In this document: piece after piece, positions 1 through 11,919 of the stretch
How positions within the stretch are numbered: position 1 is the stretch's first letter
Layout of the letters: each line of letters opens with the position of its first letter
Assembly: GCA_019925795.1 (NCBI GenBank)
Contig: CM034315.1
Span: 4,836,001-4,900,000 of the forward strand
Direction of reading: 5' to 3'
Source of the DNA: Dendrobium chrysotoxum
Lineage: Eukaryota > Streptophyta > Magnoliopsida > Asparagales > Orchidaceae
Length of the DNA stretch: 64,000 bases
Notes under the pieces: generated by a model
What the model was told of the DNA's origin: nothing
Database searches by the model: none
What the model saw: only the letters and a program-made list of their open reading frames with translations
Translations under genes and position numbers: made by a program

Positions 1-639
1 GAATATTTAGGCCAATTAAGGCAGACTCACACACACATCACATATGCAAGACTCGAAATCAATTCCTCTTGATTGATAGCCAAAACTTCCAACCAACAGA
101 CCAAAATGAGCTGCATGTTTAGTTGAAAGTAATTGCGCACTTTTATAAATCAGTTTAAAGCAGTTAAAAAATCTAACAAAAGTTCAAATTTTACAGCTGG
201 AACTGGTTATTGAAACCTCATTACAACATTGCACATTTACATATCTCACCCCAATTCAAATTTTGTAAATGATCTTTAGGTTTTCTTATTGGGTTTAAAC
301 ATTTATTACATTGGAATAGATATCAAATTATATTCAACATATGAATTCAAACCTCCATTGCACTACAATAATAGCTGAAGTGCTGAAATGTCCAAACTTC
401 CAATAAAAAATTACAATTGATAATAAAATTCAAAATACATCCTTGATAGCACATGGTCATCAGCTAATACATTACAACAAAACAGACTCACTAATAAAAA
501 TATATCTTAACTACTATTGTTAGTAGGATTGCTAGCATAACTTTTAGCTGAATATTTATGGTACGTAGATCATCCGAATTCCTTTTGGCCAATCATCAAG
601 AGCTGGTTTACTGTATAATTCATATCAACTGCAGCATCT
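1..639. other. AT-rich intergenic, nothing recognised
   Basis: No coding frame of credible composition, RNA gene or transposon end could be recognised on either strand. Composition is AT-rich like the rest of the intergenic DNA. Confidence 0.5.
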
Positions 640-727
640 CCAAATTCGTCGATACATTTGAAGTAATCACAATCATGTTCAGTTTGATTTCTAGAACATC
701 TCTTAAATCTTGGACCGTGATTCTCTC
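640..727 (-). pseudogene. Possible GRF-type zinc-finger relic
   Basis: Read on the minus strand, this short frame gives GPRFKRC, a spacer and then HDCDYFKCIDEF. The layout resembles a plant GRF zinc finger: an aromatic after G-x-R, a Cys, 8-10 residues, D-C, an aromatic pair and an acidic end. The usual Trp is Cys here. The first Cys pair normally found upstream was not located. A frame starting MESNG near 1150-1180 ends at a GT that could be a donor, but its phase does not fit this segment. GRF fingers occur in plant DNA-repair proteins and in many transposon-derived genes. The segment is too short to assign a gene, so treat it as a hint. Confidence 0.25.
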
Positions 728-2689
728 CTTGATGGTAAGTCAATATAAGGCATAATAAGATGCATTTGCAATAAATTTTATGGTTTAAAATTCCCTTTCA
801 ACATAGATGGTTTACTGTAACTCATTTTACAAAGTATGGTACCTATTAATTTCATCAATAAATGGCGATAAGGAGCAATTTTAACTAAGCTATTTAGTGC
901 ATCCTAAAGAGAACAAGTACAGGAACTGTTGTAGTAGCAAGTTGTGCTGTTTGTAGCTAGCAATGCATGACTTGACCAACATGCATCTGGATGAGTTACT
1001 AGAAAATTTTGATTGTTCAATTAAAACTCTAGTTAATTGTAGATTTGAGTAAGAATAAAAATAAGAAGAGCACCTATTGTTTAGGTTTCGAGCAAAGAGA
1101 GGGAAGGGGAAAGTCCTTCAGTGGCTCTGTCGTACCTCAATGAGCAACTCCAGGCCATTTGACTCCATGAATTAAGAAGGGGTGAATAGGCCGCTCTCAT
1201 AGATATCGAGCTTCAACGAATGCATTCTTTATTAAGATTGTGAGAGGTTTGGGAGGACCAAAAGAGATTAAGAAGACCTATAGAAGATGAGAGGTAAGAA
1301 GGAGCAAAGCGAGGATGACGAGAGCGGTGAAGAAAGGATGGCAGCATTAACTGGGTGGTATTTTTGATGCCTTAGAATGCTTTAAGTGTTAGGTAATTGA
1401 ATAGTTCTTTTAGTGTGTGAAATATGTGAATAGATAACAATCGAGTGGTTGATATGTAAATCCCCAAATAAAATATTAAAATCCATATATCTAGCTATTC
1501 ATTTAATACACACATAGATACAAACTTCTAATAATACATATACTTTTTAAAGCATAAAAGATATAAAAAATTAATTAAAAATATAGGGTAAACTACATAC
1601 ATTAAGCTTCTTCCATGACGATTAAAAAACTGAAAACTCACTGCCTTTAATCAGCAGTTGGTTGGTGGGCAGGGCTAAAGATTAACTACAACTATACCAG
1701 GTCCTAACCTGGTATGGGTATCTTTTTATACTGTATTAGCTATAATTCGTTAAATTTCTTATATGCACTGTTCCTCCAAAAGATTAAGGCTATGGAATAA
1801 GATAATTCTTCGAAATCCTCCTATATTCTTCACTTTTGTTCTCTGCATGGATGTTTCTAAGGTTCTTTCCACCATTTTTAATGCTCTTGTACATGACAAG
1901 GAATTTCAATCCAAAATGTCATGTTATCGTTCATGGCAGCAGATGATTTAGAGTGGGTTAAAATTACCAATCTTCGATCCATCATAGCTCACAATCTGTT
2001 AAAATCAGTTAAGATCTCTATTCCCAAAGTTTCAAGGGAAATCCCGTAACCTGGAATCATGAACTGAATCAATTCTATGAATTTCACATTCTTTCTAGGC
2101 TATTGCTCTCTTGTTTTGACATGGAAGGCCTGACCGAAGAATGATTTTTGTGGTTTGAAAGAACCAATGAACTTCTATTGTGAACAACCATGTTGATATC
2201 TTGCTGGTTGAGTTCTGCTCTTTCCTTTAATCGAGATTTTCATGGAGTGCCTTCGAAGCTCACTCTCAGTTCTCATCCGTTCAAGATTATCAAATCAGAT
2301 TTCAGAAATTTATCCATTCACATTGGTGGAGTGCATGAATTGGATCTTTCAAATCTAATTTATAGTATTGATTAGCTAGGGTGAATGGACATATTTAGCT
2401 TTCGCAAGGAAAGCTATCAAGTCATTGAACTGAATTTAGTTTAGATTTTCTCATATTTAGAGGGAAGCTGTTTCTGCAACTGACTAGTTTTTTTTTTTTT
2501 CTAAAGAAGGGTATAGAAAGAAGAGTGTGAATTTGTTAAGGCATTATAAGATTTAATTATGGCTGGTTCGATCGATTGAATTATAGGACTATATGAATGT
2601 TGATTTCTCTATTTCGGGAGTCGAGCATTTTTGGTTGGGTTAGAACTCTCTTTTGCTTAGTGCTTCTTTCAACTTGAAGAAGAGCAACA
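728..2689. other. Unassigned AT-rich region
   Basis: Several short frames exist (for example 1763-1951 and 2190-2375 on the plus strand), but none shows a domain I recognise. Codon use and the frequent stops do not support a gene. The 1743-2400 part is less AT-rich and could be an old retroelement relic, but no motif anchors that. Confidence 0.4.
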
Positions 2690-3320
2690 ACAACAACATC
2701 AATCCTTTATCCTATTATATAAGGTTGGCCATATGAAATTTTTTCTCTCCATTGTATCCTATAAAGATTCAAATTCTCATTTATAAATTCTAATAAATAA
2801 AAGTAATTTCTAATACTTTATAACCAAGTCTTTGTAGGTCTACCTCTACCTTTATTAACATAGGCCGAATCTAAAACATCTACTTTGCTAACTTGGTCAT
2901 TAGAAGGCCGACGTCTTATGTGACCAAATCATAAAAAACTACTCTCTATCATATTATCTGTATATATTTGAGTTACTCCAACATTTTTACGTATATATTG
3001 TTTCACATCCTGCCTCTAAGTGTAAAGCCACTCATCCATCTGAGCATCCTCATCTTTGCAACACTTAACTTAAATTTATGCTTCTGTTTTAATGTCTAAC
3101 ATTTTGCGTCATAAAGTATTGTAGGTCTGACTACCATCTTATAAATTTGTTCCTTAAGTTCGAGGGGTAATTTTCTATCACATAATAGGCCCAATGCACT
3201 CCTTTGCTTCAACCATCTAACTTAAATTCTACTAATAATATATTCCAATCTATTTCACCATCGTTTTGAATAATAGATCCGAGATATCTAAAACATGCAC
3301 TCTTTTTTACAATAATTATA
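2690..3320 (-). mobile_element. RTE-clade LINE, 3' fragment (copy A)
   Basis: On the minus strand the translation, with stops and shifts, contains FRYLGSIIQNDGEID, then a segment like SNLRNKF, then VAKMRMLRWMSG. These are the conserved C-terminal reverse-transcriptase tail motifs of plant RTE-type LINEs. The 3' end near 2690-2750 keeps the degenerate terminal signature of this family (TATCCTATTATATAAGGTTGGCCATATG-like). Only the distal 3' part survives, as is usual after 5' truncation. Copies B (7690-8030) and C (32455-33175) are relatives. It lies just outside the copia element beginning at 3543. Confidence 0.75.
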
Positions 3321-3542
3321 AAAATATTAATAATATCCATTTCAAACTTAAATAGGAGAACTTTCATGCATAAAAATGATCAAATGCAATGTCTTCTGCA
3401 AAAATATTTTTCACCCTGATTTGTTTTAAATAAAAGACATTGCAAAATGATGCTTTTTTCGAACATATATGAACTCTGTCAACGGCATAAGCACACAATA
3501 TATAGATTTTACCATATTATCACCAATCTAAATAAAAAAAGT

Positions 3543-4001
3543 TGTTGTGCAAATAATCATAAAGAGGAAATAAAATCACATAAATCGCACAACAAACACA
3601 ATAAACATGACGATTTACGTGGTTCGGCGAAGATGCCTACGTCCATGGGAAGGGGATGATGATTTCACTATATTGGAGAACAATAGGGAATTACAATGAG
3701 CTCTCTCTTCCTCTTATCTCTTACATTCAACAGTAGCTCCAGGTCTATTTATAGATTTGAGCCAAAGTAAATTAGGAAAAAAATTTCTAATCTAATCTTA
3801 ATCAAATCTCTAATTAATGTAATACTTAGATCTACTACTTAATGCATCAATCAAATCTCTAATAAAATTCCTAATTAATACAATAATTAGATGTCTTAAT
3901 TAATGCCTCAATCAAATCTCCAATCAAATCAACTTAATTAAGGAAATAATCTATTCCCAAATCAAGACTAATTTAGATTTGAAAATCTTTCCAAATCAAC
4001 G
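3543..4001 (-). repeat. Copia 3' LTR (left copy)
   Basis: Begins TGTTGTGC on the plus strand and ends at CAAATCAAC, the mutated inverse of a TGTTG start. It matches the right LTR over its length, including the stretch with TTACGTGGTTCG and a TATA-like element (TCTATAAATAGA on the minus strand at about 3745-3754). It is shorter than the right copy because of internal deletions near 3950. A purine-rich stretch just inside it (minus strand, near 4002-4015) is the likely polypurine tract. Confidence 0.85.
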
Positions 4002-4174
4002 ATCTTCATCTCATCTTTCAGTTCAGAAAGTGGAAGATGATAAATCAGGCTCCAATATCAGAACGACTACACCTAGATGGTTGCCTACGTACCCCCTCCC
4101 AAGAGATCAAGCGGAGCATAGTTCCTCAAATAAGTAGACAATCAGTCATGAGTTATGCACCATTGCCATGGTGA

Positions 4175-4440
4175 TTGCATCTCCATGCCTGCATCAATTG
4201 TACCCTTCAGATACCTCAGGATAATCTTCACAGCTTACAAATGACTCATTACTGTATAATATATGAACATGCTCACAATGCCAACTTCTTGTACAATGTC
4301 TGGATCGAGCTGCTCCAAAATCAAACCATACTGTACTACAAGTGCCAAGTAACCACGAGGTGAGAGATTCTTAACTACTGGGGAGAACACCTCATTATAA
4401 GAAAGCCCTTCCCGTTGCATAGAGCCTTTTGCCATCAACT
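4175..4440 (-). pseudogene. Copia reverse transcriptase remnant, internally deleted
   Basis: The minus strand reads YNEVFSPVVK, the conserved start of copia RT, followed by a LALVVQYGL-like continuation. It then passes abruptly to AVKIILRYLKGT, which normally lies after the RT core. The YVDD catalytic box and most of the palm and RNase H are therefore missing. The deletion joint lies near 4250-4290. No functional enzyme can come from this frame. Confidence 0.8.
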
Positions 4441-4786
4441 TAGCCTTGTACTACACATTAGCTCCATAAGATCATTCCTTTTTTGCACAATTCCATTTGC
4501 AGCCAATAGCCCTCTTCCATAAATCACAATCAGGACTGCCAGCCGCTTCCTTATAGTGACTATGAACTTCAGCCTTCGTGAATGAAAGTGCAAATGTAAT
4601 GTGGTCCCTCAACCAAGCTGGTTTTGAGACATTCTAGCGCCTGAACCTGTTCTTCGTAATAGATTTATGAGCATGAATCTTATCCTCAACATCATCTTCT
4701 ACCTCCTGATCTATAGTTAAATCAGGTACTTAGGTAGAAGTGATATGCCTCTATGGAGCAAATAAAGTTGCATCAAACTTTGACTT
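4441..4786 (-). pseudogene. Copia pol spacer between integrase and RT, decayed
   Basis: This links the integrase C-terminus to the RT start within the same element. Translation is broken by stops and shifts. Acidic stretches typical of the variable copia integrase-RT linker can be seen, but no catalytic motif. Confidence 0.55.
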
Positions 4787-5640
4787 TTACAGTGCATCCG
4801 TGGTCCCAATAGAACTCTCCACCTGCTTAGAGTCTCGAGACTTCAATATGCTCGCTTCATTGAAAGTAACATCCCTGGTAATGACAATCTTTTTCTCTAA
4901 TGGATCATAGAGTTTGAAGCCCTTGACTCCACGCCTGAAGCCACTAAAGATCATCTTCTTTACTCGTTCCAATTTATCATTTTGAACATGATAGTAAGTT
5001 AGACACCCAAACACTCTCAAGTGCTCATAATCTCTAACAGGATGTCCCGACCATATCTCCTTTGGTGTCTTCTTCTTAATACCTGTAGAAGGCAGACGGT
5101 TTACCAAGTGATAGGCATAGTCTATTGCTTCAGCCCAATAGACTTTATCTAACCCAGCATTGGATAATATACACCAAACTTTCTCCACCAAAGTCTGGTT
5201 CATTCTATATGCCACCCTATTCTACTGCGAAGTCTCTCTAACAGTGAAGTGATGCTCTATCCCAAATCTTTGGCACTCTTGCAAGAATGCATACGGAGTG
5301 TATTCACCCCATTATCTATTTTGATACGCCGGATCCTTTTGCCAGTTTGAGTTTCAATCTATTTCATCCAAGTTCTGAAAATCTCCAGTATCTTGCTCTT
5401 GCGCCTCATGGTATACACCCAAATATATTTGGAGTAATCATCAATAAAAGAGATAAAGTATCACTACCCGCAAAATGATGCTATCTTCGTCGGGCTCCAA
5501 ACATCTGTGTGAGTATACTCTAAGATATCCTTTGTACTATGAATGACAATACCAAAGGATACACATGTTTTCTAGCCAAACACATAATTTTCACAGAAGT
5601 TGAGCTTACATGTACTTGCTCCTTTAATCAATTCTTACTT
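4787..5640 (-). pseudogene. Copia integrase, degenerate
   Basis: The open part (4787-5215) reads RMNQTLVEKVWCILSNAGL, LVNRLPST, EHLRVFGCLTYYHV and a late GFKLYDP, matching the C-terminal half of copia integrase. Upstream (5216-5640), broken by stops, come HTDVWSPTK, FIDDYSKYIWVY and KIDNGV, the catalytic-core surroundings; the usual TDNGGE has decayed to KIDNGV. Integrase would insert the cDNA copy into the genome. Stops within the core make this copy inactive. Confidence 0.85.
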
Positions 5641-5982
5641 CACCAAAGCCATAAAAGAAGCCTCTCCAGCATGAGCTAGCCGCATATGCCACAATGTAGT
5701 TGTGTTAGAAGAATCATCAGCAACAGCAACCGTTCTAATCACCGTTCTTCCCTGAAGATAGTAAAGGTTGTGATGACGAACTCCTTTCAAAAAAATTAAT
5801 GCTTCATGATATATCTTCAGAATTCTTTCCTTTATGTCTACCCTATAGCCCTTGGTCTCTAAAGCTCCAACAGACAGCAAATTCTTCATGATATCTGAAA
5901 TATGTCTCACATCAGTCAGCTCTTTCACAATACCATCATGTATTTTGATGAAGATGTGCTCCCTACACCAACTATACGGCAT
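5635..5982 (-). pseudogene. Copia GAG-pre-integrase domain
   Basis: Frame of 115 codons with MKNLLSVGALETKGYRV near the N-terminus and LWHMRLAHAGEASFMAL near the end. The latter is the LWHxRLxH zinc-binding N-terminal region that precedes copia integrase. It follows the protease segment in the expected order on the minus strand. The frame is open here but is separated from its neighbours by stops. Confidence 0.85.
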
Positions 5983-6038
5983 GCTTGATCATTTCCCATG
6001 GTGACAACACTATTATTAAGCTTCCTGTAGGTACGGAA

Positions 6039-6310
6039 TCACTCCTTAGTGGGACAAATGTGATAGATAGTACCAGTATCCAGAATCCAACAAGAACTAT
6101 TTGAATACAAACTCTGAGCAACTGCAAATAGTGATACATCTAAATTTTCGTCACGCTTTTTCACACTAAGGCTAGCTTCAGTGAACACTCCCTTTCTCTT
6201 CTCTTTCATCTTCGAGCAATCTTTCTTCCAATGACCGATCTCCAAGCAGTAAGCACACTGATTCTTCTCAAGACTGCACCCACGAGACCTGCCTTGCTTG
6301 CTGCCACCCT
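6039..6310 (-). pseudogene. Copia gag zinc knuckle and protease
   Basis: Reads CAYCLEIGHWKKDC, a CX2CX4HX4C nucleocapsid zinc knuckle, then a basic stretch and SSCWILDTGTIYHICP. The latter carries the D-T-G of an aspartic protease in the context typical of copia (WILDSGxxxH). Knuckle and protease lie about 45 codons apart, as in other copia elements. The reading frame is broken upstream of the knuckle. Confidence 0.85.
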
Positions 6311-6963
6311 TTTTTTCTTCTCAGATCTTCCTTATTGGAGTGTGAGAGCCTCAACTAGCTGAATCTATCTTTGCAGACTCCTTGTCCTGACGCCCAAACT
6401 CGTGATTCAGTAATGTAGTAGTCACCTCACCATAATTCAAGGCCTCCTTCCCATAAATGAGTATCATTGTGAAGTTTTTATACTCATTCGGGAGAGAATT
6501 CAATAAAAGGAGCGCCTTGTCTTCATCTTAAACCTTCTCATTCAGATTCAAAAGATCTGCCAACAGCTTTGTGAAGTTATTCAAATGCTCATCAATTGTA
6601 ATCTCATACTTTATCTAAAACCTAGACCCGTCGTTTCATATGGAGACGATTTTCCATGCTCTTCATTAGATATTTGTTCTCCAAAGTCTTCCACATCTTC
6701 ATAGCAGAAGTCTCCATCATCACCTCATAATTGATCTCTTGAGATAGGCAATTTTGATCAAGCCACAAGCACTCCGGTTTATCTTGAGCCAATTTCTTTC
6801 GACATCTCTTCAGGACGTTCATCGCCATCTAGAACATCCTCCAGATTCAAAGAACACAACACATCCGTCACCTCACATCGCCACATGCCAAAGTTTTCTT
6901 TATCGTCAAACTTCATCATATCAATTTTGACAGGATGTGTACCCACATGATGAATCGACGTCT
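6311..6963 (-). pseudogene. Copia gag capsid region, main part
   Basis: On the minus strand the gag starts again beside the CACTA end with SIHHVGTHPV, then MMKFDDKENFGMWRCEVTDVL, the FDGxNxxxWxxxMxxxL signature of copia gag, followed by ECLWLDQNCLSQ and METSAMKMWKTLENKY. Several stops and shifts occur. The first ten or so codons of gag lie on the other side of the CACTA insertion, at 14235-14265. Confidence 0.85.
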
Positions 6964-7300
6964 CACTACAGGAAAACTGTCTATTACCGTTGGAATTTCC
7001 AGCAGATGATATCCGCCGGAAACTAGCGGCACAATTACCGACGGATATTTCGACGGTAATTTTGCGGTGAAATTTCCAGCGGATTCGCCGTCGCATATTT
7101 ACCGGAGGATATTACGTCGCAATTACGCCAGAAAATATTTGTTTTCCGACGCATAGTCTGCCACAAATTACCGGCGGCTTTACCGTCGTATTTTACATCG
7201 GCTTACTTAAAGCGACAAAATGTTACCGGCGTAACATCCGCCGGTAATGTTACCAACGGTTTAGCTGCCAAAAATTTCGCTGGTAAAGGCCCTATTTCGT
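6964..7300 (+). repeat. CACTA left terminal and subterminal repeats
   Basis: After the CACTA terminus comes about 330 bp packed with variants of TTACCGGCGGA and its inverse CCGCCGGTAAT, plus relaxed forms such as TTACCGACGGAT. In En/Spm such subterminal motifs bind the TNPA protein. The CpG density is far above the local background. Confidence 0.8.
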
Positions 7301-7560
7301 GCCATCCCGCGCCTGGTTGCTCATTCCGTTCGGCTTGTCTCTCTGTTCGACGATGCTCCGATGACGCTCCCTCGTGTTCGGACTCAATTCGCTCCTTCGA
7401 CGACGACGACTTCGCTCCTTCAACGACGATGAATTCGCTCCTTCTCCGACGACGCTCCGGCGATATTCCTTCAGCTTATCCGCTACAGGTTTCGCTCCTT
7501 TGACGATGTCCCCTTGGTGTGAAGGTAATATTCTCCCTTTTCTTTAGTCATGGATCTTCT
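7301..7560 (+). promoter_or_regulatory. CACTA 5' leader with CGCTCCTTC-GACGACGA repeats
   Basis: A GC-rich stretch with repeated CGCTCCTTCGACGACGA-like units between the subterminal array and the RTE fragment. By position it is the leader or promoter-proximal region of the transposase gene. No clear TATA box was found. Confidence 0.4.
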
Positions 7561-7689
7561 CACTAGACATTTGTAAGAGATTGTACCCTAGTGTATGCTT
7601 AATTTTTGCTTATTATATTCTTCTTGTTGATAAAATTAGAGAGGGAGTTGAAGAAAAAACTTGAATTATAGAGATCAACCTTAGAGTTT

Positions 7690-8030
7690 AAGTTGTGTAA
7701 TATTGTTAGTAGAATTCAAGTTGGATTGTTGAAGTGGAGGAATGCATTGGGCTTGTTGTGTGATAGAAAAGTCTCCCTCAAACTTAAGGGGAAATTCTAT
7801 AAGATGGTGGTTAGATTTATAATGCTTTATAGTGTATAATATTGGCCATTAGAAGAGAAGCATAATATTAAGTTAAGTGTTGCAGAGATAAGGATGCTCA
7901 GGTGGATGAGTGCTTTACTCTTAGAAACAAGATACGAAATGATCAATACGTGAAAAGGTTGGAGTAGCTCTAGTGGAAGATAAGATTAGACAGAGTCGCG
8001 TTAGATGGTTTTGTCATATAAAACTGCAGC
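7690..8030 (+). mobile_element. RTE-clade LINE fragment inside the CACTA element (copy B)
   Basis: The plus-strand translation reads LLKWRNALGLLCDRKVSLKLKGKF, YKMVVR, MLYS and LSVAEIRMLRWM, the RTE LINE C-terminal motifs also seen in copies A and C. It sits between the CACTA 5' leader and the transposase gene. The family's 3' terminal signature and a target duplication were not found, so it may be a captured or internally truncated piece. This makes three nesting levels: RTE in CACTA in copia. Confidence 0.75.
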
Positions 8031-8284
8031 CTTTCGACGACCAGATTAGCAAAGTAAGAAATTGGTGGTCGATATACTCGAAGCTATGTGCTGCAGTGAG
8101 AGTTTGCACGAAATGTTAAATGTCATCCTGGACGGAGCCTTAGTCTAGTTTGGTTTGGTCACTTAATTAAAATGATGGCCTTTCTAGCAGGCTAAGAGTC
8201 TTTGTATCTTTCTTAAATAAATGTTATATATAACATTATCTAATATATCCATATTATATGTCGGTTATATTATGGATATCAGAA

Positions 8285-11200
8285 CTCAAAGAAGTTGGAT
8301 GTATAATCGATTGGCGCAAGGATGAAAAATATTAACCGTTGAGTTCATTAGAGGGGTGAATATTTTCATTCAGACAGCTTCTCAACTACCCAGCTTCATC
8401 TTAGATGGAATGATTCGTTGCCCATATTCTAAACATAAAAATTAGGTGCACTTAAGCCCAGATGACGTAACTGTTGATCTAGCTTCATGCCAGAATATTT
8501 GTATTGGACTTCTCATGGTGAGTATGAATCACATTTCGATTCTCGATGTAGCCCATCGACAAGTGCTACTATAAACGAGGAAGAAAATATATGACTTAAT
8601 CTTGAGGATTTAATTCATGATGCAAGTGGAGCACAATTTAAACAGTATACAGAAGCTAATCCTGAGTCACCTAATAGAGAAGCACAAAATTTTTATGATT
8701 TATTACATGCTTCTCAACAACCAATATGAAAGGGGTGCACTACTCACTCAGAGTTATCCATTGCTATTAAGATGTTAAGCATCAAGGCAGAATATAATGT
8801 CCCCCGTGAATGTTTTAATCAATTCATTGGACTGCTCAAAGAAACCAATCTGGTAGATAACATAATTCCTACAGATTTATATCGAACTAAAAAGTTAGTT
8901 TCCAAGCTTGACATACACAAAGATAGATTGTTGTATCAATAGATACATGTTATTTTATAAAGATGATCAATCAGAAATTGCATGCCTTTATTATAACGCA
9001 CCAAGATTTAAACCAAAATCTATCACGAAAAGAAAGCTGAAGGAAGTACCAGCCAGTAGGTTATTTTACTTACCCATAATTCCTAGACTACAACGGTTAT
9101 ATGCATCCATGAGACCTACTGCATATATGAGATGGCATAAAGAGCATATCTCACAAGAAGGTTTTATTATTCATCCGTCAGAAGCAGATGCCTAAAAATA
9201 CTTTGATCGTATAAATCTAACCTTCGCCACAGAATCAAGAAATATAAGATTAGGTTTATGTGCATGTGGTTTCACTCCATTTAACCAATCTGCTTCACCT
9301 TACTCATGTTGGCCCGTGATACTCACACCATACAATCATCCCCCAGAGTTATGCATAACAACTCCTTATATGTTTCTGATGCTTATCATTCCAGGGCCAC
9401 ATAATCCAAAAGCAAAGATCGATGTATTCCTTCAATCGTTAATTGATGATTTGAATTTATTATGAGAAGAGGGAATAAGTACATATGATATCTCCACCAA
9501 ACAGAACTTCATTATGAGGGCAGCATTACTTTGGACAATTGGTGATTTCCCGTATATAATATGCTCTCACGTTGGAACACTTCTGAAAAATTAGCTTGTC
9601 CATATTGTATAGAATATACAAAGTCATTTACTTTAAAGCACGGAGGGAAGAACATTTAGTTCGACTGTCATCGCATGTTCTTACCTACAGGTCATCCTTT
9701 CTAGCAAAATAAGGATGGTTTTATCAAAAATAAAATGGATATATCGCCACCTCCTCCACGTTTAACTAGTGAAAAAATATTTGAAAGAGTAAGGTCCATG
9801 CCCACAATAATGGATTCTCCAACGTTAGCTGATTACAAATTGTCAGGGTATGGTGTCAACCACAATTAGACTAAGAAAAGTATTTTTTTACATTACCATA
9901 TTGGAGGACAAACTTGATCAGATATAATTTAGACGTGATGCATATAGAGAAAAATATCTTTGATAATATATTCAATACAGTCATGGACATCAAAGATAAA
10001 TCCAAAGACAACATAAAAGCAATGATGGACTTAAAGGAGATTTATAGGAGAAAAATATTAGAATTGAAGGATGGTGGGAATGGAAAAATTTTCAAACCAA
10101 AAGCTCCTTTTACCTTGAATTCAGAGCAGAGACGAATTATTTGTGAATGGGTCAAGAGTTTACGGGTACTTGATGGATATTCTTCAAATCTAAGCAGATG
10201 TTTTGACATTAAAACTGGGAGATTATTTGGTATGAAGAGTCATGACTGTCATATCTTTATGCAATGTCTACTACCAACTGCCTTTAGTTATCTGTTGGAT
10301 CAAATTTTAAAGCCTTTGGTCGAGCTTAGTATCTTCTTCAAAGATTTATTCTCCTCAAAATTAAATGTAGAATACCTGATTCTTATGGAGCAGAATATCC
10401 CTTTTATTATGTGTAAACTTGAGAAGATATTTCCTCGAGGTTTCTTTGACTCTATGGAGCATCTTCCCGTGCATTTACCATATAAAGCTAGAGTTGGTGG
10501 ACCTGTTCAGTATCGGTGGATGTATCCTTTTGAGAGGTATTTAAATAAACTTAAGAAGACTGTTAAAAAAAAGCACATCCTGAAGGCTCAATATGCGAAG
10601 CATATTTAATGTACGAGACAACCCAATTTTGCTCATATTATTTTGAAACAACCTCACAATCAAGTCAGAGCACTGCACCTGAAAAAATGGCTCAATCCTC
10701 AAACTTATATGTATTCAAAGAAAATGGTGAACCCTTAGGCGCTAGCACAATGGGCTATTTGACTGATAAGGAGATGCAAGTTATCACTTTATATATCTTG
10801 CTCAACTGTGATGAAGTTGAGTCATATCTCGAGTAAGTATGAATAAGCTTGCTCATAAATTTTTTACTCATGAATTCAATCTAAATCTTAATATATATTT
10901 ACAGGAGTTTTATTGATAGTTTGAACACAACAGAATAAGTAGAAGTGTAAAAGATAGTGGAAACATAATTTTCTATTTGGTTTAAAAATATGGTACATAT
11001 TTTGACTATTCATTTCAATTAATATATCTTTAACTAGTTAATAAGCATACTAATAATATTTTACCTACTAATTAGGTGCACACTCAAGATAGTAATTTAC
11101 AATATCATGGGCTACTTGATCTAGCTTGGTGACCAAATAGAGCTGTGAAGTGTTATAAAAAATTTTTAGTTAATGGTTACAAATTTCAAACAAAGTTTTG

Positions 11201-11759
11201 GTGTGAGGATAGGAAAACAGAGAATTCTAGTGTATGTGTAAGAGGGAATACCCATACAGGTGATGATTCTGAGTACTACGGGGTATTACAAAAAATATTA
11301 CAGTTGGAATATCCTGGTCATGGGAATAATGTATATCTATTCAACTGTGAGTGGTTTGATCCGGTACAGAATAGAGGTACAAGAATACATCCGATTTACA
11401 GTATAATAGAAGTTAAGTGGGGTAAAAGATATTCAAAGTTTGATCCATTCACCATTGCTAGTCAGGCAAGCCAAGTCTATTTTACTAATTACCCGAGTAG
11501 AGTACGATGCAAACAAGATTGGCTCGTAGTTATGAAGACCAAACCCAGGGGAGTTATTGAAAAGATTACTTCAATACCATCAGCACATCAAGAAGAGTTT
11601 ATGTCAAACATGAAAGATCTTGCTTACGATGTGGACTATCAAATTACAACTACTGAGAGTGAGTTACAGTTAGAGAAAGTAGATTTAAACCTAGAGGATA
11701 TTTATGACGAATCTGAAAGTGGTACAGAAGTTTTATCATATAAAAGTGAATCATCATAA
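8285..11759 (+). pseudogene. CACTA transposase, TNP2 type, decayed
   Basis: The order of domains is typical. An N-terminal transposase-associated domain starts at about 8288 (RSWMYNRL, then IRCPYSKHKN for the Cys-rich part). The TNP2 core runs from 8900 to 9560 (YTKIDCCINRYMLFYKDD, LIPRLQRLY-like, MRWHKEH, NIRLGLCACGFTPF, LIIPGPHNPKAKIDVFLQ, MRAALLWTIGDFP). DUF4218 occupies 9914-10836 (GMKSHDCHIFMQCLLP, GPVQYRWMYPFERYL), with a one-base shift at 10609. DUF4216 occupies 11145-11759 (SEYYGVLQKILQLEY, DWLVVMKTKPRG). Two introns fit the sequence: 10833-10904 and 10993-11075, both GT-AG. Stop codons in the first two thirds show it is inactive; the last third is the best preserved. Confidence 0.9.
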
Positions 11760-11919
11760 GGTATATAAGTGATTTTTGACAATCAATTAAAATTCAATTT
11801 TTATTTAAATTTTTATTGTATTTACATTTATTTAATTACTGCTTCATGTTTACTTAAAATTTTGTTGTACTTGCATTTATTTAATTACTGTTGGTAATAT
11901 TTCTTAAATTTTTGTGTAG

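Noticed and set aside
10609..10836. Separate small gene after the transposase frame
   Set aside because: It continues the DUF4218 domain in another frame after a one-base shift and ends at an intron donor.
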